From assembly GCF_020171785.1 (NCBI RefSeq), contig NZ_JAIVAE010000007.1, forward strand, positions 62,001-126,000: DNA of 64,000 nt. The letters are read 5' to 3'. This stretch comes from Guptibacillus hwajinpoensis (GTDB lineage: Bacteria; Bacillota; Bacilli; Bacillales; Guptibacillaceae). The position numbers and the translations under genes were made by a program. Shown here one piece after another: positions 16,141-24,531 of this stretch (position 1 is the stretch's first letter; every line of letters begins with the position of its first letter). The notes under the pieces were generated by a model, which ran no database searches, was not told the origin of the DNA, and saw only the letters and a program-made list of their open reading frames with translations.

Positions 16141-16623
16141 TTAAGCAAGTTGAAAAATGTAATAGAGAATTAAAGTTGAGATAATCCCCAGTAAACCACC
16201 GACAAGAACTTCAATTGGCTTATGGCCAAGCAGTTCTTTTAATTCTTCAATCTTTTCTCGCTCTTGTTTTTGTTGCCAGTTTTTGGCTTCAGATACAAAT
16301 CTATTAAAATTCATCACAAGCTGGTTTAAGACAATTGCTTGTTCACCGGTTTGCCTACGAACGCCTGTGGAATCAAACATTACAATAATACTGAACATCG
16401 CAGCAACGGCGAAAATAGGTGAATCCAGCCCTGTTTCAAGGCCAACTCCAGTTGCTAACGCTGTTGTGGCAGCAGAGTGAGAGCTTGGCATACCACCTGT
16501 GGCATTAAATAAGGACCAATTAATTTGTTTTGTAGCAATAAAGTAGATCGGTACTTTTAAGAACTGCGCAAACACAACACCGAATAGCGCTGCCCAGAGC
16601 GGAAAGTTTAACAAAATATCCAT
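16141..16623 (-). CDS. yuiD: YuiD-like divergent PAP2 family (DUF212) membrane protein
   Basis: About 160 aa from the ATG at 16621-16623, which matches the start of Bacillus homologues. An ATG at 16635 has its ribosome binding site abutting the codon and is less likely. It is a four-helix membrane protein with ATGGMPSSHSAATTALATG (phosphatase-like PSSH motif) and FDSTGVRRQTGEQA, both hallmarks of DUF212. A conserved cytoplasmic ELLGHKPIEVLVGG segment precedes the last helix. Homologues are distant acid-phosphatase/vanadium-haloperoxidase relatives of unknown role. Its start is 498 bp from its stop-side neighbour pseudogene, which follows in the same direction. Confidence 0.86.
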   Translation of the reverse strand: MDILLNFPLWAALFGVVFAQFLKVPIYFIATKQINWSLFNATGGMPSSHSAATTALATGVGLETGLDSPIFAVAAMFSIIVMFDSTGVRRQTGEQAIVLNQLVMNFNRFVSEAKNWQQKQEREKIEELKELLGHKPIEVLVGGLLGIISTLILYYIFQLA

Positions 16624-16919
16624 GAGTGACAACATCTTCCTTTCTACATGATTCCTATGAATGGTGTACCCGAAGATTTGGATGTTAAATCGAACGAATG
16701 GTGAAAAAGAGGCTGATTAAGGTGTGAATGGGACTATGTAAAGCGAGAAAAACAAGTCTTTTAATATGTAAATGATCAGTCTATTATACCATATGACACT
16801 GTATTTGTAGTTGGCGTTCAGCTCCAAACGGCAACGACTTCCATTGACACAAAAATTCTTTCGTGTTAACTTATTAGTGATTTACCAAACTAAAGGATTT
16901 GTTGAAAGGTTGTTGCACG
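16624..16919. other. Divergent intergenic region yuiD / yuiF
   Basis: About 296 bp of AT-rich DNA lie between divergent genes. It must contain both promoters. No small gene, repeat or clear riboswitch was seen. Confidence 0.4.
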
Positions 16920-18242
16920 ATGAATGCCGTTATTCTTGCTGTTTTAATTATGCTAGGCCTTAGCCTATTTCGTATACATGTTGTCGTCGCTCTTGTTGTC
17001 GGCGCAATCGCTGGTGGTCTGCTTGGGGGTTTGTCTCTTGATGATACCATTACAGCGTTTAGTTCTGGTCTTGGAGGCGGAGCGACGGTTGCACTGAGCT
17101 ATGCATTACTTGGAAGCTTTGCCGTTGGTCTTACTCGAACTGGACTACCTGAATTGATCGTAGAACGTGCCCTAAAACTCGTTAATCGGCAGGGAGGCGA
17201 TCGGAAGAAAGGTCTTGCAAAAGTACTTATTCTTTTTATCATTCTGTTGATTTCTTGTTTCTCACAAAACCTTGTTCCTGTACACATTGCGTTCATCCCG
17301 ATTCTGATTCCACCCATTCTTCAAGTGTTAAATGAACTTGGATTGGATCGTCGGGCCGTTGCAGCCGTACTAACATTTGGTTTAACTGCACCATATATTC
17401 TTTTGCCTGCTGGATTTGGGAAAATATTTCACGAAATCCTTCAGTCAAATATGGCGGATAGCGGGATGGATATTGAACTCTCTTCGATTCCAACGGCGAT
17501 GCTTTTGCCAACATCTGGCCTTGTTGTAGGTCTCGTGATTGCTGTATTTGTTTCGTACCGCAAGCCTAGAACGTATAAACAGCTTTCCATTGCTCAGGAG
17601 GATTCACCTGAAACGTATACCTATTCAAAAAGGTCGATCATCTTTGCAGCTATCGCTGTTCTAGTAACACTAGCCGTTCAAATACCAACTGAGTCTATGA
17701 TCCTTGGCGCGCTATCTGGAATTATCGTTCTTTATGTAACAGGGAGTATCCGCTTATCAGAGTCAGAGGCCATTTTAACTGACGGAATGAAAATGATGGC
17801 GTTTATCGGATTTGTTATGCTTGCTGCGAATGGTTTTGCCGAAGTGTTAAGACAAACTGGAGAAGTTGAATCTCTTGTGACACAAGCATCTGGATTAATT
17901 GGAGACAATAAAGCCTTAGCTGCCCTTCTGATGTTAATCGTTGGATTGTTTATTACAATGGGGATCGGGTCATCGTTCTCTACGATTCCAATTATCGCAG
18001 CCATTTACGTTCCACTCGCAATGGAACTTGGGTTTAGCCCGATGGCAACGATTGCGCTTGTAGGAACAGCTGCCGCCCTTGGTGACGCAGGTTCTCCTGC
18101 ATCTGATAGTACACTTGGACCAACATCAGGATTAAACGCTGATGGCCAACATAATCACATATGGGACACAGTAGTGCCAACGTTTTTACACTACAACATT
18201 CCACTCATCTTATTTGGCTGGATAGCCGCGATGATATTTTAA
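16920..18242 (+). CDS. yuiF: YuiF-like Na+/H+ antiporter family (NhaC-like) transporter
   Basis: A 440-aa polytopic membrane protein, start taken at ATG 16920 behind GAAAGGTTG. The TTG at 16899 would add seven unlikely residues. About 11-12 helices are visible, with family landmarks [39 protein letters not shown] in the first half and [37 protein letters not shown] in the second. This last stretch is highly conserved in this antiporter-like family and includes polar residues inside the membrane. It may exchange Na+ or amino acids for protons. B. subtilis YuiF in the same neighbourhood is annotated as a putative amino acid transporter. Confidence 0.85.
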   Translation: MNAVILAVLIMLGLSLFRIHVVVALVVGAIAGGLLGGLSLDDTITAFSSGLGGGATVALSYALLGSFAVGLTRTGLPELIVERALKLVNRQGGDRKKGLAKVLILFIILLISCFSQNLVPVHIAFIPILIPPILQVLNELGLDRRAVAAVLTFGLTAPYILLPAGFGKIFHEILQSNMADSGMDIELSSIPTAMLLPTSGLVVGLVIAVFVSYRKPRTYKQLSIAQEDSPETYTYSKRSIIFAAIAVLVTLAVQIPTESMILGALSGIIVLYVTGSIRLSESEAILTDGMKMMAFIGFVMLAANGFAEVLRQTGEVESLVTQASGLIGDNKALAALLMLIVGLFITMGIGSSFSTIPIIAAIYVPLAMELGFSPMATIALVGTAAALGDAGSPASDSTLGPTSGLNADGQHNHIWDTVVPTFLHYNIPLILFGWIAAMIF

Positions 18243-18247
18243 GTAAG

Positions 18248-18278
18248 AAAACACGGAGAGCGATCTTCGTGTTTTTTT
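18248..18278 (+). terminator. Rho-independent terminator
   Basis: The stem ACACGGAGA/TCTTCGTGT with one wobble pair and a GCGA tetraloop is followed by seven T, right after yuiF. Confidence 0.88.
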
Positions 18279-18370
18279 ACGATCATACTCCTTATTATGG
18301 TGCATTCTATAGAAAGTGAATGAAGACATTCTGTTACACTAATAGAAAAGAAGTTGAAAAGAGGTGCAGC

Positions 18371-18967
18371 ATGTACTTTGGTAAAGAAAAGGAACAGAAC
18401 AGTGATCGCACACCGCCTAATCAGCGCATCACGACGGGGTGGCCTGTTCTTCACGTTGGTAACGTTCCGTATTATGAGAAAGATTTGTCAAATTGGGACT
18501 TAAGAATAGGAGGACTAGTAGATCGTCCGACTGTGTTTTCGTTTCAGGAGTTGCTTACGTTACCTGAAGCATCAAAAAGAAATGACATCCATTGTGTAAC
18601 AGGATGGTCTAAGTTTGATAATGAGTGGGAAGGGATTGCTACAACGACAATTGCGGAGCATGTAGGGATTCGAAAGGAAGCAAAATTCGTTATGGTCGAA
18701 GCAGAAGAAGGATGGACAACGAACCTTCCGCTTGAGGACTTTCTTGCGGAAACAAGTTTACTTGCCTACAAACATAATGGAGAAGTATTAACTCCAGAAC
18801 ACGGATATCCATTTAGGCTAGTTATTCCACATCTGTATTTTTGGAAAAGCGCAAAGTGGATCCGGGCCATTAAATTTCGTTCGGAAAACCAGCAGGGATT
18901 TTGGGAGCGGAATGGTTATCATATGTATGGAGACCCGTGGAAAGAACAGCGCTTTGCATGGGACTAA
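18371..18967 (+). CDS. yuiH: YuiH-like sulfite-oxidase-fold molybdopterin oxidoreductase
   Basis: A 198-aa protein starting at ATG 18371 after AGAGGTG. It is a single oxidoreductase molybdopterin-binding domain (sulfite oxidase fold). Visible marks are NWDLRIGGLVDRPTVFSFQEL, the segment NDIHCVTGWSKFDNEWEG with the Cys that ligates molybdenum, and PLEDFLAETSLLAYKHNGE with EHGYPFRLVIPHLYFWKSAKW. There is no Tat signal, so it is probably cytoplasmic, unlike MsrP. Length matches B. subtilis YuiH. The substrate is unknown. The modBA genes at 23 kb could supply its molybdenum. Confidence 0.87.
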   Translation: MYFGKEKEQNSDRTPPNQRITTGWPVLHVGNVPYYEKDLSNWDLRIGGLVDRPTVFSFQELLTLPEASKRNDIHCVTGWSKFDNEWEGIATTTIAEHVGIRKEAKFVMVEAEEGWTTNLPLEDFLAETSLLAYKHNGEVLTPEHGYPFRLVIPHLYFWKSAKWIRAIKFRSENQQGFWERNGYHMYGDPWKEQRFAWD

Positions 18968-18993
18968 AAAACTGCCGGCCAGGCAGTTTTTTT
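18966..18993 (+). terminator. Rho-independent terminator
   Basis: AAAAACTGCC pairs with GGCAGTTTTT around a short loop, ending in seven T, immediately at the yuiH stop. Confidence 0.88.
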
Positions 18994-19192
18994 CGTTCTG
19001 AAGAAATTACTCTTAAAGTATTATCTTCTAATGAAAAAATGTTTCATTTGAAGAAACAGGGATATGCGTTTAAATGTAGAAAGTATCATATAGAATGAAC
19101 TTTGTGAGCATAGATGAACAAGAACCTGAAGAGGATATAGGTTGATGCACTCTCCTTATCGATCATGAGAAGAAATAAATAGGAGTGATGAA

Positions 19193-19927
19193 TTGAGTAA
19201 ATTGCAGGATCATATAATGAATCATTTATCATGTGGCGTTCTGTCGATTGATCTGGATTATCGTGTCATTCAGGTGAATGAAGTGGGAGAGAATATTTTA
19301 AAAGTGAATCGGAACGAGATATTAGGTGAAAGTGTATACGATATCTTTCCCATGGCTCCAGAAGAAGTACGTCATGTTGAGCGGACGGTTCAGACAGGAG
19401 AAGAATATTTTATTGAAGCGATGCCCTACCAATGGGGGAAGTTCGATATGTATTTAACGGTCCAAACGAAGGTGTTAATGGATTCGAACAAAATGTATGG
19501 CGCAATGGTGGAATTTCGAGATATGACACATGTTTATAAAAAGCAAGAAGAGTTGATTGAACGAATGGAAGATATGGCCGTGAACGTGATTCCGCTCATG
19601 GATCAACTTGGTCTGTTACCGATTCAACCTGTCGTAGAAGAAGTGGGCTTTCATTATTTACTTGATATCGGACTTCAAAAAGTAGCGGACATGAAGGTCA
19701 ATACGCTTATTATGGACTTATCTTCTATTACATATTTAAATGACGACTTTACAGAGATGATTGCAAAGCTTTGCGGTGCGTTAAACCTGCTTGGTGTGGA
19801 TATTATGATTACTGGGGTTAGGCCAGAGACTGCGCTCAGGTGGGTATCATCGGGTACGGATTATATAAAAACAACCTATCATCCTCATGTACAGGCGGCC
19901 CTTTCAACATATAAAAATAGTAGATAA
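19193..19927 (+). CDS. PAS-STAS regulatory protein (RsbR-like)
   Basis: A 244-aa protein starting at TTG 19193 behind TAGGAGTGATG. Residues about 10-115 form a PAS domain (CGVLSIDLDYRVIQVNEVGE, later GAMVEFRDMTHVYKKQEEL). Residues about 135-240 form a STAS domain (HYLLDIGLQKVADMK, TLIMDLSSITYLNDDFTEMI, LGVDIMITGVRPE). In RsbR-type stressosome paralogues the STAS domain carries phosphorylated Thr or Ser. Here the segment is SSITYLND, with Ser/Thr nearby. It may feed light, redox or ligand signals to the general stress pathway. A weak sigmaB-like pair lies upstream (GTTTCA 19041-19046, GGGATA 19059-19064). Confidence 0.8.
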   Translation: MSKLQDHIMNHLSCGVLSIDLDYRVIQVNEVGENILKVNRNEILGESVYDIFPMAPEEVRHVERTVQTGEEYFIEAMPYQWGKFDMYLTVQTKVLMDSNKMYGAMVEFRDMTHVYKKQEELIERMEDMAVNVIPLMDQLGLLPIQPVVEEVGFHYLLDIGLQKVADMKVNTLIMDLSSITYLNDDFTEMIAKLCGALNLLGVDIMITGVRPETALRWVSSGTDYIKTTYHPHVQAALSTYKNSR

Positions 19928-19961
19928 AAAGAGCGTCCCGAAGAGGAAGCGCTCTTTTTTT
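19926..19961. terminator. Bidirectional terminator
   Basis: AAAAAGAGCG pairs with CGCTCTTTTT around a 14-nt loop, between the convergent PAS-STAS and amidase genes. Confidence 0.85.
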
Positions 19962-19963
19962 GA

Positions 19964-21349
19964 CTAAATATTATCCAAGTTTTCGATGGTCGTCTTTAGC
20001 GTGTTCCGCTCTTTTTCAACCTCTCTTAGAGCAAATTCTACCATTTTTTTGTACAATGCGAGAATGAGTTGACCGTAGGTTGTACCTGGAACGGCCCATT
20101 TTCCATTCAATGCTTGCCACGTTGTTGCGGAGCCCCGCGTTACGAGATCAAAGCGCGGATCCACTTTTTGGTCAAAAGCAGGAAGCGCTGACTTCGACGC
20201 ATAAGCAAAAAGGTGTTGAATGTGAGCAAGAACACCAGTTGATGCATTAGGAAAAGTGGCACCACGAGCTCCGCCGCCAGTTGCGCCAATACCAGCAAAG
20301 TTATTTTGCTCAGGTTTCACGTCGCCTGTAAAACGAAAGAAATTTGTTTCATGTAGCGCCTGAGCAAAAGCAATATCGCCTCGAATGTTGTACTTTTTAC
20401 TATATGACAAATACAGTTCAGCTACATCCGGTGCTGCGGGGTTAATGGTTCTTGCGTAGGCATCCATTTGTTTAGCCGTTAAAACAGCCTCTCCTTGAAT
20501 TTTGTACCCTTTGTCTGGCACAGGAGGAGGTGGTGGAGCTGGAGGCGCATCCCCTTCAACTAGAATAAAGGACTCAAATCCCGCTTTCGTTAGCTTTTCA
20601 ACTAATGCTTCAGCGTTTTTCTTGTCACTGAAGGCGCCTGTCTGAACGCGATAAAATGTTTTCTTGTCAATGACAGTTGTTGAAATAAATGCACCAAACC
20701 CGTTTTGCATTAATTTAGCAAGATGGATTTCAGCATTTTCGCGATCACTAAAGGATCCGGCAATCACCTTATATAAGGTACCCTCAATCGGCTTGGTTTT
20801 TAATGGGAGATTCAAGGCTTCAGCCGTAGCGTCTCCAATAACCGTCGATATATCCATAATAAAAGCAGGGTTCTGTAGAAGGTTAAGGTCTTTTTCATTA
20901 TCAACAAAGAGGACTTCAATAAGCAAAGCGTTCATCTTTGTTTCACGCAACACGTGAAAATTTGCTCGTTTTTTACCGCGGTCTAGGATGTTGTATTTCT
21001 TTAGAATATCTTTTGCGATTCGATTGTGAATACTCGTCTGAAGTTGAACCGTCTCATTTGGGACAGTCCCATTAAAAATAAACGTTTCAAATCCACTTCC
21101 ACCAGATGCGTTATTGTGAATACTTAGGAAGAAATTTGCCTTTATTGTATTCGCAAAATCTGTTCTTTGTTTTAGTGAGAACGTTTTATCTGTATCGCGC
21201 GTTAACACCACATCAACTTCGTACTTCGAAACAAGACGATCCCTCACCATACGCGATATCGCGAGGTTAAAATTCTTTTCCTGAAAGCTTTTATACGTAG
21301 CACCCGGATCTGAACCGCCGTGCCCTGGATCAATGACAAGTAATGTCAT
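19964..21349 (-). CDS. Two-headed cell-wall hydrolase: Amidase_3 + two SPOR repeats + glucosaminidase, no signal peptide
   Basis: A 461-aa protein starting at ATG 21349 behind GGAGGGAGC. Residues 3-185 are an N-acetylmuramoyl-L-alanine amidase domain with the zinc ligands in DPGHGG (His10), the SIHNNAS His and the catalytic Glu in ALLIEVLFVDN. Two SPOR peptidoglycan-binding repeats follow (YKVIAGSFSDRENAE and YRVQTGAFSDKKNAE). A Pro-rich linker then leads to a glucosaminidase (lysozyme-like) domain with FAQALHETNFFRFTGDVKPE. The protein begins directly at the first catalytic strand and has no signal peptide. B. subtilis CwlC (amidase plus SPOR, mother-cell lysis) is the same but lacks the second hydrolase. 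Confidence 0.9.
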   Translation of the reverse strand: MTLLVIDPGHGGSDPGATYKSFQEKNFNLAISRMVRDRLVSKYEVDVVLTRDTDKTFSLKQRTDFANTIKANFFLSIHNNASGGSGFETFIFNGTVPNETVQLQTSIHNRIAKDILKKYNILDRGKKRANFHVLRETKMNALLIEVLFVDNEKDLNLLQNPAFIMDISTVIGDATAEALNLPLKTKPIEGTLYKVIAGSFSDRENAEIHLAKLMQNGFGAFISTTVIDKKTFYRVQTGAFSDKKNAEALVEKLTKAGFESFILVEGDAPPAPPPPPVPDKGYKIQGEAVLTAKQMDAYARTINPAAPDVAELYLSYSKKYNIRGDIAFAQALHETNFFRFTGDVKPEQNNFAGIGATGGGARGATFPNASTGVLAHIQHLFAYASKSALPAFDQKVDPRFDLVTRGSATTWQALNGKWAVPGTTYGQLILALYKKMVEFALREVEKERNTLKTTIENLDNI

Positions 21350-21450
21350 GATGCTCCCTCCATTATTTTTGGATACTAATAGTCTATTTATTCCAAACCA
21401 TTTTGTCTGGACAAACCATAGAAATGGGAGGGATTTTATGAAAATGGGTT

Positions 21451-22035
21451 TTAAGGGACAAGTTCATAGAGTGGTCGCACATCCGGATCACTTGCAATAT
21501 GCTCTGGATAAATGAAACCACGACCGTCATCTGGAAACGAGATGCCTGCTTTTTGATAGCATTCTTGAATAAATTCAGAACAAATGTATTTATCATTTGG
21601 GATAGATTCCAGGTCGTCAATAACGACGCTAGCAAGGATTTTAAGAATTTCTTCAATATCATAGAATTTTCCTGTTAAATCGGCGCCTCTTCTTAACATC
21701 GCATTTCGTTTGATGTCGTCTAAGTCTTTTACCTGGTTATGGCGAATGAGATAGAGTTTTCCTTTATAAGGCTTACCTGAATTCCGATAATCATTAAAAT
21801 AATGAGAGAGAGGAACCATTCGGACACCAAAGCTTTCAACGCTCTCAAGCAACATTAAGCGGTCCATCCAATGAAATAAGAGGGCGACGTGACTGAATTT
21901 CGAATTGGATACATTTTGAATGATTTTACTAACAGGATAAGATCCGCTACAAAGGAGTAGATCACCCGTTTGAATAGCGCTCCGAACAGACTGATAGTTT
22001 TTAACGGTTAAGTTAACGTAGCGATCGGCTGTCAT
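21451..22035 (-). CDS. YiiX/YaeF-type permuted papain-fold (NlpC/P60 superfamily) protein
   Basis: A 194-aa protein starting at ATG 22035 with a strong AAGGAGGTAAATC. The circularly permuted papain-like fold is indicated by GDLLLCSGSYPVSKIIQ, the segment KFSHVALLFHW with the catalytic His, and later the Cys in KYICSEFIQECYQKAG. Family members are cysteine amidases or peptidases acting on peptidoglycan peptides or lipids. No signal peptide is seen. It lies 101 bp upstream of the amidase gene in the same orientation, so both may act on the wall, possibly in mother-cell lysis. Confidence 0.78.
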   Translation of the reverse strand: MTADRYVNLTVKNYQSVRSAIQTGDLLLCSGSYPVSKIIQNVSNSKFSHVALLFHWMDRLMLLESVESFGVRMVPLSHYFNDYRNSGKPYKGKLYLIRHNQVKDLDDIKRNAMLRRGADLTGKFYDIEEILKILASVVIDDLESIPNDKYICSEFIQECYQKAGISFPDDGRGFIYPEHIASDPDVRPLYELVP

Positions 22036-22204
22036 GATTTACCTCCTTATTCATGATAACTACTCTTTTGTAGTTAGATAGACTGAACGCTTTTCCTTCT
22101 TTTTACCAATAATTCATTCTCATGAAAAAGTTTAAGTAGTTATAGAAGAAACTATTGTATTTGCGAAACAATTGGTTTTATAGTTAATAATGAGGTGAAG
22201 GAAC

Positions 22205-22915
22205 ATGGATTTTTTGAAAACAGTGGTGATTATCGCATTTTTGCTGATGACCGCTAACATAGTTAAACCCTTCGTAACATCTTCGAGGAAAAGAGCGGCG
22301 GTTTTTGCTGGTTTCTGGCTTCTTTTATACATAGTTGTATGGGGCATTCCCGCTTTTGTCGATTCCTCTTCAGGTGAATCGAGTTCTGCCGACAATAAAA
22401 CGACAGAACAGGAGAAGCAAGATGAAGATGAAGCGCCTGAGGCGGTAAAAGAAGAGGAAGCACAGATTGAAGAAGAGATTGACTTTGATCCTGCTTCGGT
22501 TGAGTTCATTGTCGATGCCAAATCCTTGCTCGGTTTATCCCGAGAAGAATTTGTTTCTCAATTTCCTAAGAACATTGAGGTAGATGAAAAGGACCCGCTG
22601 AAAATGACGTTTGAAAACGGAGAGGTGCTATTTAAGGATAATATCGCTACTTCCATGACGTACTTTCCTGAAGGGTTGCAATACTTAGAAGATAATCGCT
22701 TGTTGCTTGCTAGTTTGGGGTTTGAGGTAGATGAGCTACGTAAAGGTTCAAACCCATTTGAAACGCCTGTGACGCTCTACCTTGTCGAAGGTTTCTCAGA
22801 TGTGACGATCTATGGGAGAGAAGATGGTGGAGAGGAAGCCTTGATTGAAAAGATCTACTTGAGGAAGGAATTCTACTCGACGCAAGGAGATACGGATGCC
22901 GAAGCGGAAGAGTAA
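22205..22915 (+). CDS. Hypothetical membrane-anchored protein with acidic linker
   Basis: A 236-aa protein starting at ATG 22205 behind GAGGTGAAGG. Two N-terminal helices (about residues 5-23 and 31-50) are followed by a Ser/Glu-rich, strongly acidic linker (about 53-95). A soluble domain of about 130 residues comes next (AKSLLGLSREEFVSQFPKN, SMTYFPEGLQYLEDNRLLLA). The soluble part should lie outside the membrane. I do not recognise a family. It is followed by a terminator and faces the modBA genes. Confidence 0.75.
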   Translation: MDFLKTVVIIAFLLMTANIVKPFVTSSRKRAAVFAGFWLLLYIVVWGIPAFVDSSSGESSSADNKTTEQEKQDEDEAPEAVKEEEAQIEEEIDFDPASVEFIVDAKSLLGLSREEFVSQFPKNIEVDEKDPLKMTFENGEVLFKDNIATSMTYFPEGLQYLEDNRLLLASLGFEVDELRKGSNPFETPVTLYLVEGFSDVTIYGREDGGEEALIEKIYLRKEFYSTQGDTDAEAEE

Positions 22916-22959
22916 TAAATGGCGCTTAGTAGTATAAATGAAGCCTCTCATATGGTATG

Positions 22960-22987
22960 AAAAACTCGCTCAGCTGAGCGAGTTTTT
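22960..22987. terminator. Bidirectional terminator (palindrome)
   Basis: AAAAACTCGCTCAG and its complement form a 28-nt perfect palindrome with T-runs, between the hypothetical gene and modB. Its last base is the end of the modB stop. Confidence 0.88.
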
Positions 22988-23652
22988 TACATTTTGACGG
23001 TTACACGATAAGAAAGTAAAAGCATAACGGTTGAAAGAAAGATGGTGACCAAAACCCATGCCCAGGCAAGGCTCATTTGACCTGAATCAATGGCCACATA
23101 AATCGCTGTTGGCATTGTTTGTGTTTTTCCAGGAAGGTTGCCCGCGAACATTAACGTTGCCCCAAACTCTCCTAAAGCGCGGGCAAAACTTAAGATGATG
23201 CCAGAAATAAGGGCATTAGAAGCGAGCGGAATAGAAATCATTCGTAATACGGTCCAATTCCCTGCACCATCTACACGAGCGGCGTCTTCAATATCGCGAT
23301 CTACCGCTTCAAAACCGACTTTAGCAGATTGATACATTAAAGGAAACGCGACGACGCTTGCAGCGATGACGCCGGCTTGCCAAGTGAAAATAAGCGGGTG
23401 CTGAAAGATGGCTTCAATCCACTGACCGACCGGGCTTGAGGCGCCAAAAAGAACGAGTAAGATAAATCCAACAACCGATGGTGGAAGAACGAGTGGTAGC
23501 ATAATGATCGTATCGATGATGCTTTTTCCACGAAACGTTTTTCCAGCCATGAGTCGACTTACCGAAATACCTAACACCGTTACGATAATGCTTGCCACAA
23601 GCGAAATTTTCAGGGATATGAGAATAGGATCAAGGAAATTAGTCATTGGCAC
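22987..23652 (-). CDS. modB: Molybdate ABC transporter permease
   Basis: A 221-aa permease of normal ModB length; the start at 23652 (or the next ATG at 23646) lies within the end of modA. Five to six helices are visible. The EAA-type loop DIEDAARVDGAGNWTVLRMI is followed by LARALGEFGATLMFAGN-like features (SFARALGEFGATLMFAGNLP), a signature of molybdate/tungstate permeases. It partners ModA outside and an ATPase inside. No modC follows; the terminator comes directly. The ATPase is therefore encoded elsewhere or shared. Confidence 0.9.
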   Translation of the reverse strand: MPMTNFLDPILISLKISLVASIIVTVLGISVSRLMAGKTFRGKSIIDTIIMLPLVLPPSVVGFILLVLFGASSPVGQWIEAIFQHPLIFTWQAGVIAASVVAFPLMYQSAKVGFEAVDRDIEDAARVDGAGNWTVLRMISIPLASNALISGIILSFARALGEFGATLMFAGNLPGKTQTMPTAIYVAIDSGQMSLAWAWVLVTIFLSTVMLLLSYRVTVKM

Positions 23653-24397
23653 TCACATCACTTTGGAAACCGTACGATTCAAAAATCGCTTTTGCTTCTT
23701 TACTTTGAAGGAAAGTATAATAGTTCGTTGCTTCTTCACGAGCACCACGGACGACCCCGGCTGGGTAAATGATCGGTGAATACGCCTGTTCAGGAACTTC
23801 TTCTACAAAGTCTACGTTTTTAGAAGAACGATAATCGGTTTCATACACAATCCCTGCGTCTGCATTTCCTGTTTCAACGTATGTTAATACCTGACGCACA
23901 TCCTTACCGAAAATTAGCTTTTCTTTTAAAGTTCCCCATACGTTCGCAAATGCTAGTGCTTGCTTCGCATAAGCTCCTGCAGGGACAGTTTCAGGGATTC
24001 CAATCGCTACTCGCTTCACGTTTTCGGAAGATAATTGTTCAAAATTTGCGAGATTAGATGAACGGCTTTTAATAAGTACGAGTTTATTCTTCAGTAATGG
24101 AGTCTGATGGTCAGGGTTTAGTAACTCTTTCTTTTTCACAGACTGAAAATGAGATTCGGATGCAGAAATAAACACATCAATTGGAGCACCCTGTTTAATT
24201 TGGTTGGCCAGTACTCCTGAAGAAGCAAGATTTAATGTGATGCTTGTATTAGGATGTTCTTTTTCATAAAGGGAATTAAGCTCGTTCATCGCATCACTTA
24301 AACTTGCAGCTGCGGCAACGGTTATACTAGTTGGCTCTGATTGGTGCGATTGACATCCTGAAATGATCAACGCGATCAAGAGAAATATGCGTTTCAT
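23639..24397 (-). CDS. modA: Molybdate-binding lipoprotein
   Basis: A 252-aa binding protein starting at ATG 24397. A short signal ends in the lipobox ISGC (Cys15). The mature part is a ModA domain: ITVAAAASLSDAMNELNSLY binds the oxyanion through backbone and Ser, and DVFISASESHFQ and ADAGIVYETDYRSS are typical. It overlaps modB by 14 bases. It should capture molybdate or tungstate at the cell surface, serving molybdoenzymes such as the YuiH-like protein at 18371. A TATAAT -10 box lies about 50 bp upstream on the minus strand. Confidence 0.92.
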   Translation of the reverse strand: MKRIFLLIALIISGCQSHQSEPTSITVAAAASLSDAMNELNSLYEKEHPNTSITLNLASSGVLANQIKQGAPIDVFISASESHFQSVKKKELLNPDHQTPLLKNKLVLIKSRSSNLANFEQLSSENVKRVAIGIPETVPAGAYAKQALAFANVWGTLKEKLIFGKDVRQVLTYVETGNADAGIVYETDYRSSKNVDFVEEVPEQAYSPIIYPAGVVRGAREEATNYYTFLQSKEAKAIFESYGFQSDVSAND

Positions 24398-24474
24398 ATG
24401 TAAAGTCCTTTCATCTGCTAATCTTCCATCTATTATAACGAATCCAACCCATTTTGTACGGAAAGAACAAAGAG

Positions 24475-24513
24475 AAATCGAGTAAAGCTCCTTTTGCGAG
24501 CTTTACTCGATTT
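24475..24513 (-). terminator. Rho-independent terminator
   Basis: A 16-bp stem (AAATCGAGTAAAGCTC and complement) with a 7-nt loop lies downstream of the haloperoxidase-like gene on the minus strand. Confidence 0.82.
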
Positions 24514-24531
24514 AAATGGTCAATTGAACAA

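Noticed and set aside
20515-20545. Run of repeated GGAGGTGGTGGAGC-like units
   Set aside because: It encodes the Pro-rich linker of the cell-wall hydrolase; not a separate repeat element.
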